NCBI GenBank assembly: GCA_009797885.1
Contig: WNKP01000006.1
Coordinates: forward strand, 1 to 64,000
Reading direction: 5' to 3'
DNA: 64,000 nucleotides
Origin: Flavobacteriaceae bacterium GF1
Lineage (GTDB): Bacteria > Bacteroidota > Bacteroidia > Flavobacteriales > Flavobacteriaceae
Under the pieces are notes generated by a model. The model made no database searches and had not been told where the DNA came from. It saw nothing but the letters and a program-made list of their open reading frames with translations. Made by a program: the position numbers and the translations under genes. Below, one piece after another: positions 50,334 through 59,515 of the stretch (the stretch's first letter is position 1; the number at the start of each line of letters is the position of its first letter).

Positions 50334-52112
50334 TTAACGCGTATAAGTGATCAATTTTCTTCTGTAGGCCGTCAATAGCTTTGATTTGGAAACAAATCCC
50401 AGGTATTCGTCCTCTTTGATAACAGGAAGGTTCCAGGCACCACTATCCTGAAATTTTTGCATTACCTGTTTCATACTGTCCGTTTTGTAAAAGATAAATT
50501 CTGGGGCCCGGTGCATATAATCCTTTACAAAGGTGCTATCATGTTTTTTGGTATCAAACATAAACTCCCTAATATCATCCAGCAGCACAACACCCACCAT
50601 TCGCTTTTCAACAAGTACCGGAAAAATATTTCGATTGGATTTGGAAACCGATTCGTGCAACATTTCCCCCAAGGTCATTTCGGGATGTACGGATTTGAAG
50701 TTGGTTTCAATCACGTCATCCAGTTGCATCAATGTGAGTACGGCCTCATCCTTATTGTGGGTCAACAGTTCCCCTTTTGCCGCCAGTTCCTTGGTGTAAA
50801 TGGTATAGTCCAAGGTGTTTTTGGTAATGAGGTATGATATGGAGGCCGTAATCATTAGGGGAACAAAGAGTTGATATCCACCGGTTATTTCCGCAATTAA
50901 AAAGATTGCGGTCAACGGGGCGTGGATGACCCCGGCAATTAGGCCAGCCATACCAATTAGGGTAAAATTGCTCTCATTGACCTGAAAACCAAAACCGATG
51001 TTATTGATGATTTTGGCTACCACATTGCCCAGGGCACTGCCCATGACCATGGTAGGGATAAACACCCCTCCCGCACCGCCGGCCGCAAAAGTGGTGGTCA
51101 TGGCTATGGCCTTAAAAATGGTAATACCGAAAAGCAGGGCAATTACGACCCAAATGTTGTCCAAATAATCATTGAAGGGGGTGTTCCCCAAGGCTATCAA
51201 TGCCCTTCCGTCCAACAGATCATTGATAAACCCAAAGCCCTCCCCATAAAGCGGTGGAATAACGTACAGCATGGCACCAATGGCAATCCCCCCGATCAAA
51301 AGCTTGTATTTTGGACTTTTAAAAGGTTTGAACAATGAAAGGATCCAGAAGTACATTTTTGTAAAATACACGGAGGCAATTCCCGTGCCCAATCCCAAAA
51401 CAATGTAGAAAAGCGTGTCCTCGAGACGGAACCCTTCTGAAAGTGAAAAATTGAACAGGGTTTCGTTCCCCAGAAAAAAATAGGAGGTAAGCACTCCGGA
51501 TATGGATGCCAATAACAGGGGCAACACGGATAACATGGTCAGGTCCAAACTAAAGACCTCAACGGCAAAAATAATGGCTGCTATGGGGGACTGGAAAATG
51601 GAGGCTATGGCCCCTGCAGATGCACAGGCAATCAAGAGGGAGCGGGTCTTTGCCTCAATATGGAAAAATCGGCTCAGGTTTGAGCTTACGGCGGCTCCGG
51701 ATTCAATTGCAGGGCCCAACAACCCAACAGAACCTCCAAACCCAACGGTCAAGGGAGCGGCAATTAAAGGGGAGTATATTTTTTTGATGTCCAACAGGCC
51801 CTTGTTTTTGGACAGGGAGAACAAAATGGAGGAAATGGCATGTCCCAAGGGGTGTTTATGGATAAACTTCACATATAGATACACCAAAGCAAGCCCTATA
51901 ACGGGCAGGATAAAATACAATTGGTTTTGGGAGATACTGATCCCTTTTTCAAGAAGGGCCTCAATAAAATAGGTGAGGTTTTTTAAGGTGACGGCAACCA
52001 ATCCTGCCAAAAAGCCTACCAAAACGCTCATAATCTGTATAAAGGTCTTGTTGGAGATATTTCTGTATCGCCATTTGAGGAATTTTCGGAGGAGTATTTT
52101 CAGGTTTGGCAC
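50334..52112 (-). CDS. ClC-family chloride channel/transporter with CBS domains, gating Glu replaced by Leu
   Basis: A 592-residue ClC protein: about 430 residues of membrane core and two CBS domains after residue 460. The first anion-pore motif is FGGSVGLLGPAIESGA at about 125-140; the position of the gating glutamate in the usual GREGP or GLEGP motif is Leu132 here (GLLGP). The GGAGGVFIPTMVMG motif near 350 and the MAGLIAGVIHAPLTAIFLI helix are present. Loss of that glutamate fits a permanently open pore or uncoupled transport rather than Cl-/H+ exchange. The start codon is GTG 52112. It is followed by a small membrane protein. Confidence 0.88.
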   Translation of the reverse strand: MPNLKILLRKFLKWRYRNISNKTFIQIMSVLVGFLAGLVAVTLKNLTYFIEALLEKGISISQNQLYFILPVIGLALVYLYVKFIHKHPLGHAISSILFSLSKNKGLLDIKKIYSPLIAAPLTVGFGGSVGLLGPAIESGAAVSSNLSRFFHIEAKTRSLLIACASAGAIASIFQSPIAAIIFAVEVFSLDLTMLSVLPLLLASISGVLTSYFFLGNETLFNFSLSEGFRLEDTLFYIVLGLGTGIASVYFTKMYFWILSLFKPFKSPKYKLLIGGIAIGAMLYVIPPLYGEGFGFINDLLDGRALIALGNTPFNDYLDNIWVVIALLFGITIFKAIAMTTTFAAGGAGGVFIPTMVMGSALGNVVAKIINNIGFGFQVNESNFTLIGMAGLIAGVIHAPLTAIFLIAEITGGYQLFVPLMITASISYLITKNTLDYTIYTKELAAKGELLTHNKDEAVLTLMQLDDVIETNFKSVHPEMTLGEMLHESVSKSNRNIFPVLVEKRMVGVVLLDDIREFMFDTKKHDSTFVKDYMHRAPEFIFYKTDSMKQVMQKFQDSGAWNLPVIKEDEYLGFVSKSKLLTAYRRKLITYTR

Positions 52113-52138
52113 GTTTACCCGGTTATAAATTGGTAAAA

Positions 52139-52963
52139 TTAAGGCAATAAGGAGGATTTTAATTCCTCAATATCCGATAAGTAAATTTGATAGGGCATTT
52201 CCACATAGTTATGGGAAAGCCGTAATTTGTTTTTATAATCTGCCAGGGCCTCGTTCAACAACGGTATTGCTTCTTCTTTTTTGCCCAAGGCCAGCAAACA
52301 CTTGGCCCAATAGTATTTTGACTCGGCAGAGTGTTTAAAATAGTCCTTTATCTTTTGAAAATTGGCGATTGCTTTTTGGAATTCGCCCATTTCATAAAAA
52401 ACAATGCCACGGTACAAAAATGCTTCCAGTTCAACCCAATCCTCACCAGATGCTTCGGATTCTTTTTTGATATGCTTGTTCCAGTAGTGTATAGCGGCCT
52501 CGTAATCTTTAAGCCCCAGATAGGCAATGCCCCGCCAGTAGTCCACACTATGCCCCTGGGGGTAATCCAAATGGGGGGTCAGGGTATCCGAAGCGTTGAA
52601 GTCCGCGATGGCTTTTTTGTAATCGCGATAAAAGAGAAGATAAAGATATCCGCGCATGGGAACCCATGTCTGAGGGTCTTGTTTTACGGCCTTTTCATAA
52701 AGCGGTTTCCATTCGTAAGGCATGCCCCTTTTTAGAAAGGGGACGGAAATTTCCCTTAGGGCGTCGTCATGGGTTGAATCGACCTGAATTACTTTCTGAA
52801 GTATTTGCTGACTTTCCTTTGACCCTTGAAAAAGTTTTTTGTCCAGATTGAAGATGGAATCGGCCTCTTTTGTGTGATTTAGTTTTTCAGTGCTTTTCTG
52901 TCCATGGCATGAGACCATCAATACAACTGAAAGACTATGGAAGAATTTCGACCACTTTCCCAT
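52139..52963 (-). CDS. TPR-repeat lipoprotein
   Basis: A 274-residue exported lipoprotein. The signal MGKWSKFFHSLSVVLMVSC gives a lipobox ending in VSC at about Cys19. The mature part is a series of TPR-like helical pairs (YRDYKKAIADFNASDTL, GLKDYEAAIHYWNKHIK, EMGEFQKAIANFQKIKD, ALGKKEEAIPLLNEAL). ATG 52963 gives the signal; a longer frame is in the neighbouring gene. It overlaps the end of the upstream secreted-protein gene by 29 bases, so the two are one operon. Partner proteins are unknown. Confidence 0.78.
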   Translation of the reverse strand: MGKWSKFFHSLSVVLMVSCHGQKSTEKLNHTKEADSIFNLDKKLFQGSKESQQILQKVIQVDSTHDDALREISVPFLKRGMPYEWKPLYEKAVKQDPQTWVPMRGYLYLLFYRDYKKAIADFNASDTLTPHLDYPQGHSVDYWRGIAYLGLKDYEAAIHYWNKHIKKESEASGEDWVELEAFLYRGIVFYEMGEFQKAIANFQKIKDYFKHSAESKYYWAKCLLALGKKEEAIPLLNEALADYKNKLRLSHNYVEMPYQIYLSDIEELKSSLLP

Positions 52964-53450
52964 TTTCAATTCTAAATAGTAAATACATATAGTAGTCCAT
53001 TGGCTTTTCCACCAAATTGAAATTCCAATTCTCCTTTTTAAAGGCAAGCTCCTTTAATTTATCCACCAAGGCTTTGGACATCGTTATTTTTTCAAAACCA
53101 TAATCCAATTCATTCACCTCAATATCCCCGACTTCTCCATGACAATTAATCATAAAGCGGAGATTTAAAATACCGTTGTCATCAAAATCATTGTTATTGA
53201 AACGTTCAAGAATGAATTTTCTGAACTTGCTTTTGTTCCCTTTGTAGATGTAAGGTCCTGAACTACTATAAAAACCTAGGGGAAGGTTTGGATTGCACCG
53301 TATAAAATCCTGGGAATGGTCTTTATTGGACGGGGGCAAATACCCCACTTGATCTTTGTAAAGAAGTTCGCTGGGTTTTTGTTGGGCCCCACTATTTGGA
53401 GCGGTTGCCAGTACCGTCAAAAACACCCATAGTTTAACCCATTCTTTCAT
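52935..53450 (-). CDS. Secreted protein with TonB-C-terminal-like region
   Basis: A 171-residue exported protein with the signal peptide MKEWVKLWVFLTVLATAPNSGA. The second half (GILNLRFMINCHGEVGDIEVNELDYGFEK, KALVDKLKELAFKKENWNF, YMYLLFRIENGKVVEI) resembles the C-terminal domain of energy-transducer TonB-type proteins, with its strand-helix-strand order, but without the N-terminal anchor. This resemblance is by pattern only. ATG 53450 is used; the longer frame adds a non-signal extension. It is followed by the TPR lipoprotein with a 29-base overlap. Confidence 0.7.
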   Translation of the reverse strand: MKEWVKLWVFLTVLATAPNSGAQQKPSELLYKDQVGYLPPSNKDHSQDFIRCNPNLPLGFYSSSGPYIYKGNKSKFRKFILERFNNNDFDDNGILNLRFMINCHGEVGDIEVNELDYGFEKITMSKALVDKLKELAFKKENWNFNLVEKPMDYYMYLLFRIENGKVVEILP

Positions 53451-53529
53451 TTCCACTAAAGGTAGTAAGGATTGGACGTCTTCATGAGGTCTTCGGAACA
53501 ATACGATTGTATAAATGCCATCACGGAGG

Positions 53530-53550
53530 TGGTCTTATGTCCAAAGACCA
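53530..53550 (-). terminator. Hairpin after aspS
   Basis: TGGTCTT (53530-53536) and AAGACCA (53544-53550) are perfect inverted copies around a seven-base loop. The hairpin begins directly after the aspS stop codon on the minus strand. No T-run follows, so it may work as a rho-assisted or stabilising 3' end. Confidence 0.45.
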
Positions 53551-55299
53551 TTATAAATCCAATTTCAAATGTAACTCCTTCAATTGCGCTCCATCAATTG
53601 TTGCCGGGGCATCGATCATCACATCCCGACCACTATTGTTTTTGGGGAAGGCGATAAAGTCACGAATGGTTTCCTGGCCACCTAAAATGGCGACCAATCG
53701 ATCTAAACCAAAGGCAATACCGCCATGTGGTGGCGCACCATATTGAAAGGCGTCCATTAAAAAGCCGAATTGGGCCCTGGCCTCTTCGGGCGTAAAACCT
53801 AAATGCTTAAACATAATGGCCTGTGTTTCCTTGTCGTGGATTCGAATGGAACCACCCCCAATTTCATTACCGTTCAGCACCAAATCATAGGCATTGGCCC
53901 GCACCGCCCCGGGATCGGAATCCAGGAGTTCCAATTGACCAGGTTTTGGGGAGGTGAAAGGATGGTGCATGGCGTGGTAGTGTCCTGTTTCTTCATCCAA
54001 CTCCAATAAAGGGAAGTCAATGACCCAAAGCGGGGCAAATTCATCTGGTTTTCGTAAACCCAATCGTTCCGCCATTTCCATACGCAAGGCACTAAGTTGG
54101 CTTCTTGTGGAATTTCTTTCCCCGGAAAGGACACAGATTAAATCCCCTTTCTGGGCTCCAGTGGCCAGTGCCCATTTGGCCAAATCGTCCTGATCATAGA
54201 ATTTGTCGACGGAGGATTTATAGGAACCGTCTTCATTGCACTTTACATAGACCATTCCCTTGGCACCCACTTGTGGCCGTTTTACCCAATCAATGAGCTT
54301 GTCAATTTCCTTTCTGGTGTAGGAAGCAGCACCTGGAACGGCGATGCCCACTACCAATTCGGCGGCATTGAAAACGTTGAAATCCCTGTGCTGTGAAATT
54401 TCATTGAGTTCGCCAAACTCCATGCCAAAACGGATATCGGGTTTGTCATTTCCATATCGTTTCATGGCTTCGTCATAGGTCATTCTGGGGAAATCCCCTA
54501 CCACTACACCCTTGGTTTCCTTAAGCAGGTATTTGGTCAATCCTTCAAAGGTGTTCAGAATATCTTCTTGTTCCACAAAGGCCATTTCACAGTCTATCTG
54601 GGTGAACTCCGGCTGACGGTCCGCTCGGAGATCTTCATCCCTAAAACACTTTACTATCTGGAAGTACTTGTCCATTCCTCCCACCATAAGCAACTGTTTA
54701 AAGGTCTGGGGGGATTGGGGCAGGGCATAGAATTGGCCTTCGTTCATTCGGCTTGGCACCAAAAAATCACGTGCCCCTTCGGGGGTGGATTTGATCAAAT
54801 ACGGGGTTTCCACCTCAATGAATCCGTGGTCGGACAGATATTTACGAACCTCCATGGTAACCTTGTGCCTAAAGATGAGGTTGTTTTTTACCGGATTCCT
54901 ACGAATGTCCAAATAGCGATATTTCATCCGAAGGTCTTCCCCACCGTCGGACTCATCCTCAATGGTAAAGGGGGGGAGCAGTGCTTCATTGAGAATGGTG
55001 AGCTCATTGACCAATACTTCTATGGCACCGGTTGGAATATTGGGGTTTTTGGAGGCACGTTCAATGACCTTGCCTTTTACCTGTAGTACAGTTTCCCTTC
55101 CCAGGTTTCGGGCCTGTTCCAAAAGGTCTTTTGGAGTTCGTTCTTCATCAAAGACGAGCTGCGTTATCCCGTAACGGTCGCGTAAATCTATCCAGACCAC
55201 AAAGCCTTTATCACGTAATTTGGCAATCCAACCACTTAAAACGATCTGTTGGTCAATATGCGAGGCTCCTAATTCGCCACAGGTATGGGTTCTGTACAT
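53551..55299 (-). CDS. aspS: Aspartyl-tRNA synthetase
   Basis: A 582-residue class II synthetase charging tRNA-Asp. The N-terminal OB-fold anticodon domain shows [22 protein letters not shown] near residues 25-45. Motif 2 is [18 protein letters not shown], and motif 3 with the catalytic arginine is GIAFGLDRL near the end, preceded by YGAPPHGG. The GAD insertion domain is present between motif 2 and motif 3, as in bacterial enzymes. A perfect -7 box lies 20 bases upstream of ATG 55299. The protein should be discriminating for tRNA-Asp or not depending on residues I cannot judge. Confidence 0.96.
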   Translation of the reverse strand: MYRTHTCGELGASHIDQQIVLSGWIAKLRDKGFVVWIDLRDRYGITQLVFDEERTPKDLLEQARNLGRETVLQVKGKVIERASKNPNIPTGAIEVLVNELTILNEALLPPFTIEDESDGGEDLRMKYRYLDIRRNPVKNNLIFRHKVTMEVRKYLSDHGFIEVETPYLIKSTPEGARDFLVPSRMNEGQFYALPQSPQTFKQLLMVGGMDKYFQIVKCFRDEDLRADRQPEFTQIDCEMAFVEQEDILNTFEGLTKYLLKETKGVVVGDFPRMTYDEAMKRYGNDKPDIRFGMEFGELNEISQHRDFNVFNAAELVVGIAVPGAASYTRKEIDKLIDWVKRPQVGAKGMVYVKCNEDGSYKSSVDKFYDQDDLAKWALATGAQKGDLICVLSGERNSTRSQLSALRMEMAERLGLRKPDEFAPLWVIDFPLLELDEETGHYHAMHHPFTSPKPGQLELLDSDPGAVRANAYDLVLNGNEIGGGSIRIHDKETQAIMFKHLGFTPEEARAQFGFLMDAFQYGAPPHGGIAFGLDRLVAILGGQETIRDFIAFPKNNSGRDVMIDAPATIDGAQLKELHLKLDL

Positions 55300-55318
55300 G
55301 GATATGCATTTTGAACGG

Positions 55319-55326
55319 CAAATTTA
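55319..55326 (-). promoter_or_regulatory. -7 promoter box of aspS
   Basis: The minus strand reads TAAATTTG, an exact TAnnTTTG match, giving a start near 55312 and a 13-base leader. No good -33 is seen at the usual spacing. Confidence 0.55.
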
Positions 55327-55532
55327 GTGAGTTCCATTTTTGCTGGGACATTTTTTGCCCAGCTTTTAAAGTACCGTTTATACGGTTTTTTTGACCGTTT
55401 GTACAGAATATAAATTTTTACAGTTTTTCTTGAAAAAACTCAACTAACTATAAAACAGATATTTATCTGTTTAATGTAAATTTAATGTAAACAAATAGTT
55501 ACTTTAAAATGAATTAAAAGTAAAATAATTTG

Positions 55533-55540
55533 TATCTTTG
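55533..55540 (+). promoter_or_regulatory. -7 promoter box of the MORN-like gene
   Basis: TATCTTTG is an exact TAnnTTTG match in a very AT-rich upstream region, 42 bases before ATG 55582. It shows that the in-frame codon at 55540 belongs to the promoter rather than the protein. Confidence 0.6.
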
Positions 55541-55581
55541 TGTCGTTAATGTTAAAGACAGAAATAACAAACCCATATATT

Positions 55582-55932
55582 ATGAAGAAAGTATTATTGA
55601 TTCTTGCGGTTATGTTTTCGGTTGGTATGTACGCGCAAAATACCAAACCGACTTTGGAAAAAGTGGGGAAAATGGTAAAAGCTACATATTTTCATGAAAA
55701 TGGTGAAATAGCACAAACAGGATATCTGTTAAAAGGTAAATTACACGGACAATGGTTCATGTACGATGTAAAAGGTAAAAAAATTGCCTCTGGGAAATAT
55801 GTGGATGGCAAAAGGGAAGGAAAATGGTTTTTCTGGGAAGGCGAAATTCTAAGGGAGGTGGATTTTGAGAACAATCGGATTGCCTCTGTAAAGAATTGGA
55901 ACCAGTCAGAAGTGGTTTCGGTACAATTATAG
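55582..55932 (+). CDS. Secreted MORN-repeat-like (YwqK-type) protein
   Basis: A 116-residue exported protein with the signal MKKVLLILAVMFSVGMYAQ. The mature part has three repeats of the type YFHENGEIAQTGYLLKGKLHGQW, YDVKGKKIASGKYVDGKREGKWFF and FWEGEILREVDFEN, each a strand pair around a G-x-x-x-G-x-W pattern, as in MORN and YwqK-like repeats. Such proteins are abundant in Flavobacteriaceae, and their role is not known. A strong promoter box precedes it and a strong two-way terminator follows, so the gene is its own unit. Confidence 0.8.
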   Translation: MKKVLLILAVMFSVGMYAQNTKPTLEKVGKMVKATYFHENGEIAQTGYLLKGKLHGQWFMYDVKGKKIASGKYVDGKREGKWFFWEGEILREVDFENNRIASVKNWNQSEVVSVQL

Positions 55933-55945
55933 TTAACGTAATGAA

Positions 55946-55984
55946 TTAAAAAAGCCCCGGACAAAATGCCGGGGCTTTTTTTAT
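55946..55984. terminator. Bidirectional rho-independent terminator
   Basis: An A-run, GCCCCGG (55954-55960), an eight-base loop and CCGGGGC (55969-55975), followed by seven Ts. The stem including A/T flanks is about 12 bp. It serves the MORN-like gene and, on the minus strand, the end of the efflux operon. Confidence 0.92.
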
Positions 55985-55999
55985 ACCTGCTTTGAAGGG

Positions 56000-58900
56000 T
56001 TATGCCGCCATGCCCAACTCTTCTTTTTTCTTCTCTACTTTTTGTATCCTGTTCCTTTTGATGCGGATCTTTACTTTGTAGACGATACTGAATAAAATTG
56101 GGACCACGACCAAGGTTAGGAATGTGGCCACAATAAGACCATAGATTACCGTCCAGGCCAAGGGACCCCAAAAGATAACATTGTCACCGCCAAAATAGAT
56201 TTGTGGATTGAACTCACTGAGCAAGGTAAAAAAGTTGATGTTAAAACCGGTTGCCAGCGGAATTAATCCAAGAATGGTGGTAATGGCAGTAAGCAATACA
56301 GGACGTAATCTTGCTTTTCCTCCTTTTACTACGGCCTCATAAAAGTCATGGGGCTCCAACATATCCTCTTCATTGAGGCCAAGGGCCACTTTTTTACGAT
56401 CTATCAGCAACTGTGTATAATCCAACAGCACCACTCCATTATTCACAACGATTCCGGCCAAGGATATGATTCCCATCATGGTCATCATAATCACAAAAGC
56501 ACTACCGGTCAATACAATTCCACCAAATACCCCTATTAAGCTTAAGAAGATGGCCAACATAATGATTGCCGGTTTTGTGACCGAATTAAATTGGAATATC
56601 AAGATGAAGAAGATCAATCCCAATCCAGTGAAAAAGGCACCCATCAAAAAGGCCATTTGTTTTGCCTCCTCTTCCAATTGCCCAGTGTAGTCTATTTTAA
56701 TGGTATCGGGCAATTCCGTGAAAGAGGTCATCTCATCTTGAATTTTGCTCACCACCGCACCAGCATCCGTAAATCCGGGCGCCAAAGCGGAGTAAACGGT
56801 CACCACCCTTCGGGTATCCCTATGTTTTATAGCACTGAACCCAGAGGTATTTACCTGTTTTGCAACTGCAGAAACCGGTACTTCCTTGATTTGACCTGAA
56901 GACTGGTCCCTAAAGGTGATGCGTTGGTTAAAAATGGAACTGGTATTGTATCGGTTTTCCTCATTAAAACGCACATAGATATCATAATCCTCCCCATCTT
57001 CTTTATAGATTCCCGCTTTTGCACCAAAAATGGAATTTCTAAGTTGCTGTCCTACCATGCCAGTAGGCACGCCCAACTCCCCTGCTTTTTTGCGATCTAC
57101 CTGGACCGCCATGGAGGGTTTGGATTTGTTCACATCAATTTTGAGCTCATCCACCCCTGGGATATTTTTGGAGTTAATGTAGTTTCGCATTCGCTCTGCC
57201 ACATTGATCAACTCGTTATAATCATCGCCTTCCAATTCAATGTTGATGGAGTATCCGGATGGCGGTCCAACCGCATCTTTTTCCACTGAAATCGCAACTC
57301 CTGGATATACGTCCTTAAGTGCTTCCTGTATCTTTTTTAGGAGTTCATTACTATCCGCACCCTCTCGGAATTTGTATTCCCGCATGGTAGCGGTAATCTT
57401 TCCACGGTGTGGCATTTCGGCAGACGAACCGCCATCCGTCATCGGGTTTCCAGCACCTTCCCCTACTTGTGATACAGCACTTTCCGTTAAGAAATTGTAC
57501 CCCCCTTCCTGATAAGCGTCCTCGTTTATGATAGTGTACACACGCTTCTCAATATCTGCAGTAATGGCATTGGTCTTTTCTATATCGGTACCCTCTGGAT
57601 ATTCAATATAAACCGTAATCTGGTTGGGCGTATTGTCCGGGAAGAATTCCACCTTGGTACGTTGGTTTGCAACGGAAATACCAAATCCCACAAATGCTAT
57701 GATCAACAGCACAAAGGTGCCCGCGGCTATCAGGATGGGTTTTCTTCCAGAAAGGGCGTAACGCAAGGTTTTTTCATACCAACGTTCCCATTTTGGCAAA
57801 ACTTTGTTTTGGAATCCATGGGTCCATTTCCTTAAGAAAAGGCGATAGCCCCAAAGTAAAATGGCCGTAACGATCATCAATGATCCCAAAGCACGGTATC
57901 CGCCTCCAAAAATCAATATAATGAGACCAAAGGCGGAAAGGATTCCGGTTATCCTGACAATTTGTTTTAAAGGCATTTCATCGTCTTCGGTTTTCATATA
58001 CTGTGATACCAAAACAGAATTGAAAAATATGGCCACAAAGAGTGATGATCCCAAGACTACGGATAAAGTTACGGGGAAGTAAATCATAAACTGTCCCATG
58101 ACTCCGGGCCATAAACCCAATGGAATAAAGGCCGCAACGGTAGTTGCGGTGGAAATGATAATGGGAAAGGCAATCTCCCCAATACCTTTTTTTGCCGCCT
58201 GGATTCTTGACATTCCCTCTTTATCCATTAGGCGATAGACATTTTCCACTACCACAATCCCGTTATCCACCAACATCCCAAGTCCCATAATTAAACCGAA
58301 CAAGATCATGGTGTTCATGGTATACCCAAGGGCATTTAAAATCATAAGGGACATGAACATGGACATCGGGATGGCAAAGCCAACGAAGAGTGCATTTTTA
58401 AAGCCGAGAAAGAACATTAAAACGGTAACCACCAGGATGATTCCAAAGATGATGTTGTTCACCAGGTCATCAACTTGTCCAATGGTCTTTGAAGACTGAT
58501 CGTTGGTAATCGTTACTTTAAGATCCTGAGGAAAGAAATTATCCTGGGCATTTTTAACAATTTCCTGTATTTCCTCCGCCGCTGCCACCATGTTTTTTCC
58601 TGCGCGCTTTTTGACATCCAGCATTACTACGGGGGCGCCAAAGTCTCGGGCATAGGTGGTCCTGTCTTCCTCCTTAAAGGAGATTTTGGCAATATCCTTA
58701 AGATAGATGGGATTGTTGTCCTCTGATTTGACCACAAAATCTTCCAGTTCATTTGGATTTTGAATCTCACCAAGGACCCTAATGGTACGTCGTTGACCAC
58801 TTGTGATCAAATTTCCCGCGGAAATGGTCGTGTTTTCTTGGCTGATTTTATTGATGATATCATCAAAACTCACCTGGGCGGCCATCATTTTATAGATGTC

Positions 58901-59509
58901 CACCGCTACCTCAACCTCTTTTTCCTGGGCGCCTCTTATATCTACTTCTTTTATTTCCGGTAAACCTTCAATTCTGTCTTCCAGGAATTCACCGTATTCC
59001 TTTAGTTTTTCTATGGGATAATCCCCGGAGATATTGATGTTAAGGATGGGAATTTCCTCGGAAAGACTGAGGTCAAATACATTGGGTTCTACCTTAGCGT
59101 CGTTGAAGGTGGGCCAATCCTCACCGGATGTTTTGGTATCCACTTCGTCCTTTACCTTTTGTCGGGCAGCTTCCACTGAAATGTTCTCATCAAACTCAAC
59201 AACGATTATGGAATAGTCCTCCTGTGAGGTGGAAGTAATCTCTATTACATTGCTTACTGTTTTTAACTCGTCCTCCAAAGGGTCGGTGATGAGCTTTTCA
59301 ATGTCCTCCGCGGTGTTTCCTGGATAAAGGGAACTGATATAAATCTTGGTTTCCTTGATTTCGGGAAAGTTCTCCCTTGGCATCCCAAAATAGGCCGAGG
59401 CCCCAAGAAATAGAATCAAGACAATCAAAACATACATCGTAGTCTTGTTGTCAATGGCCCAGGAGGACAGTTTAAATTCTTTATCTACACTTTTTTGCTG
59501 TTTTCCCAT
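56000..59509 (-). CDS. RND efflux permease (HAE1/AcrB-like)
   Basis: An 1169-residue inner-membrane pump with 12 helices and two large periplasmic porter domains, exporting lipophilic compounds by proton antiport. The N-terminus WAIDNKTTMYVLIVLIL starts the first helix. The proton-relay aspartate is in LGMLVDNGIVVVENVYR (helix 4 region), a single Asp in the usual DD position. The second half repeats the pattern (NNGVVLLDYTQLLIDR). About 130 residues longer than AcrB, from loops typical of Bacteroidota. It is last in the tetR-tolC-adaptor-permease operon. Confidence 0.93.
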   Translation of the reverse strand: MGKQQKSVDKEFKLSSWAIDNKTTMYVLIVLILFLGASAYFGMPRENFPEIKETKIYISSLYPGNTAEDIEKLITDPLEDELKTVSNVIEITSTSQEDYSIIVVEFDENISVEAARQKVKDEVDTKTSGEDWPTFNDAKVEPNVFDLSLSEEIPILNINISGDYPIEKLKEYGEFLEDRIEGLPEIKEVDIRGAQEKEVEVAVDIYKMMAAQVSFDDIINKISQENTTISAGNLITSGQRRTIRVLGEIQNPNELEDFVVKSEDNNPIYLKDIAKISFKEEDRTTYARDFGAPVVMLDVKKRAGKNMVAAAEEIQEIVKNAQDNFFPQDLKVTITNDQSSKTIGQVDDLVNNIIFGIILVVTVLMFFLGFKNALFVGFAIPMSMFMSLMILNALGYTMNTMILFGLIMGLGMLVDNGIVVVENVYRLMDKEGMSRIQAAKKGIGEIAFPIIISTATTVAAFIPLGLWPGVMGQFMIYFPVTLSVVLGSSLFVAIFFNSVLVSQYMKTEDDEMPLKQIVRITGILSAFGLIILIFGGGYRALGSLMIVTAILLWGYRLFLRKWTHGFQNKVLPKWERWYEKTLRYALSGRKPILIAAGTFVLLIIAFVGFGISVANQRTKVEFFPDNTPNQITVYIEYPEGTDIEKTNAITADIEKRVYTIINEDAYQEGGYNFLTESAVSQVGEGAGNPMTDGGSSAEMPHRGKITATMREYKFREGADSNELLKKIQEALKDVYPGVAISVEKDAVGPPSGYSINIELEGDDYNELINVAERMRNYINSKNIPGVDELKIDVNKSKPSMAVQVDRKKAGELGVPTGMVGQQLRNSIFGAKAGIYKEDGEDYDIYVRFNEENRYNTSSIFNQRITFRDQSSGQIKEVPVSAVAKQVNTSGFSAIKHRDTRRVVTVYSALAPGFTDAGAVVSKIQDEMTSFTELPDTIKIDYTGQLEEEAKQMAFLMGAFFTGLGLIFFILIFQFNSVTKPAIIMLAIFLSLIGVFGGIVLTGSAFVIMMTMMGIISLAGIVVNNGVVLLDYTQLLIDRKKVALGLNEEDMLEPHDFYEAVVKGGKARLRPVLLTAITTILGLIPLATGFNINFFTLLSEFNPQIYFGGDNVIFWGPLAWTVIYGLIVATFLTLVVVPILFSIVYKVKIRIKRNRIQKVEKKKEELGMAA

Positions 59510-59515
59510 GATGTT

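Noticed and set aside
54568-55086. 172-residue open frame opposite aspS
   Set aside because: Entirely inside a certain housekeeping gene on the other strand, with no motif.
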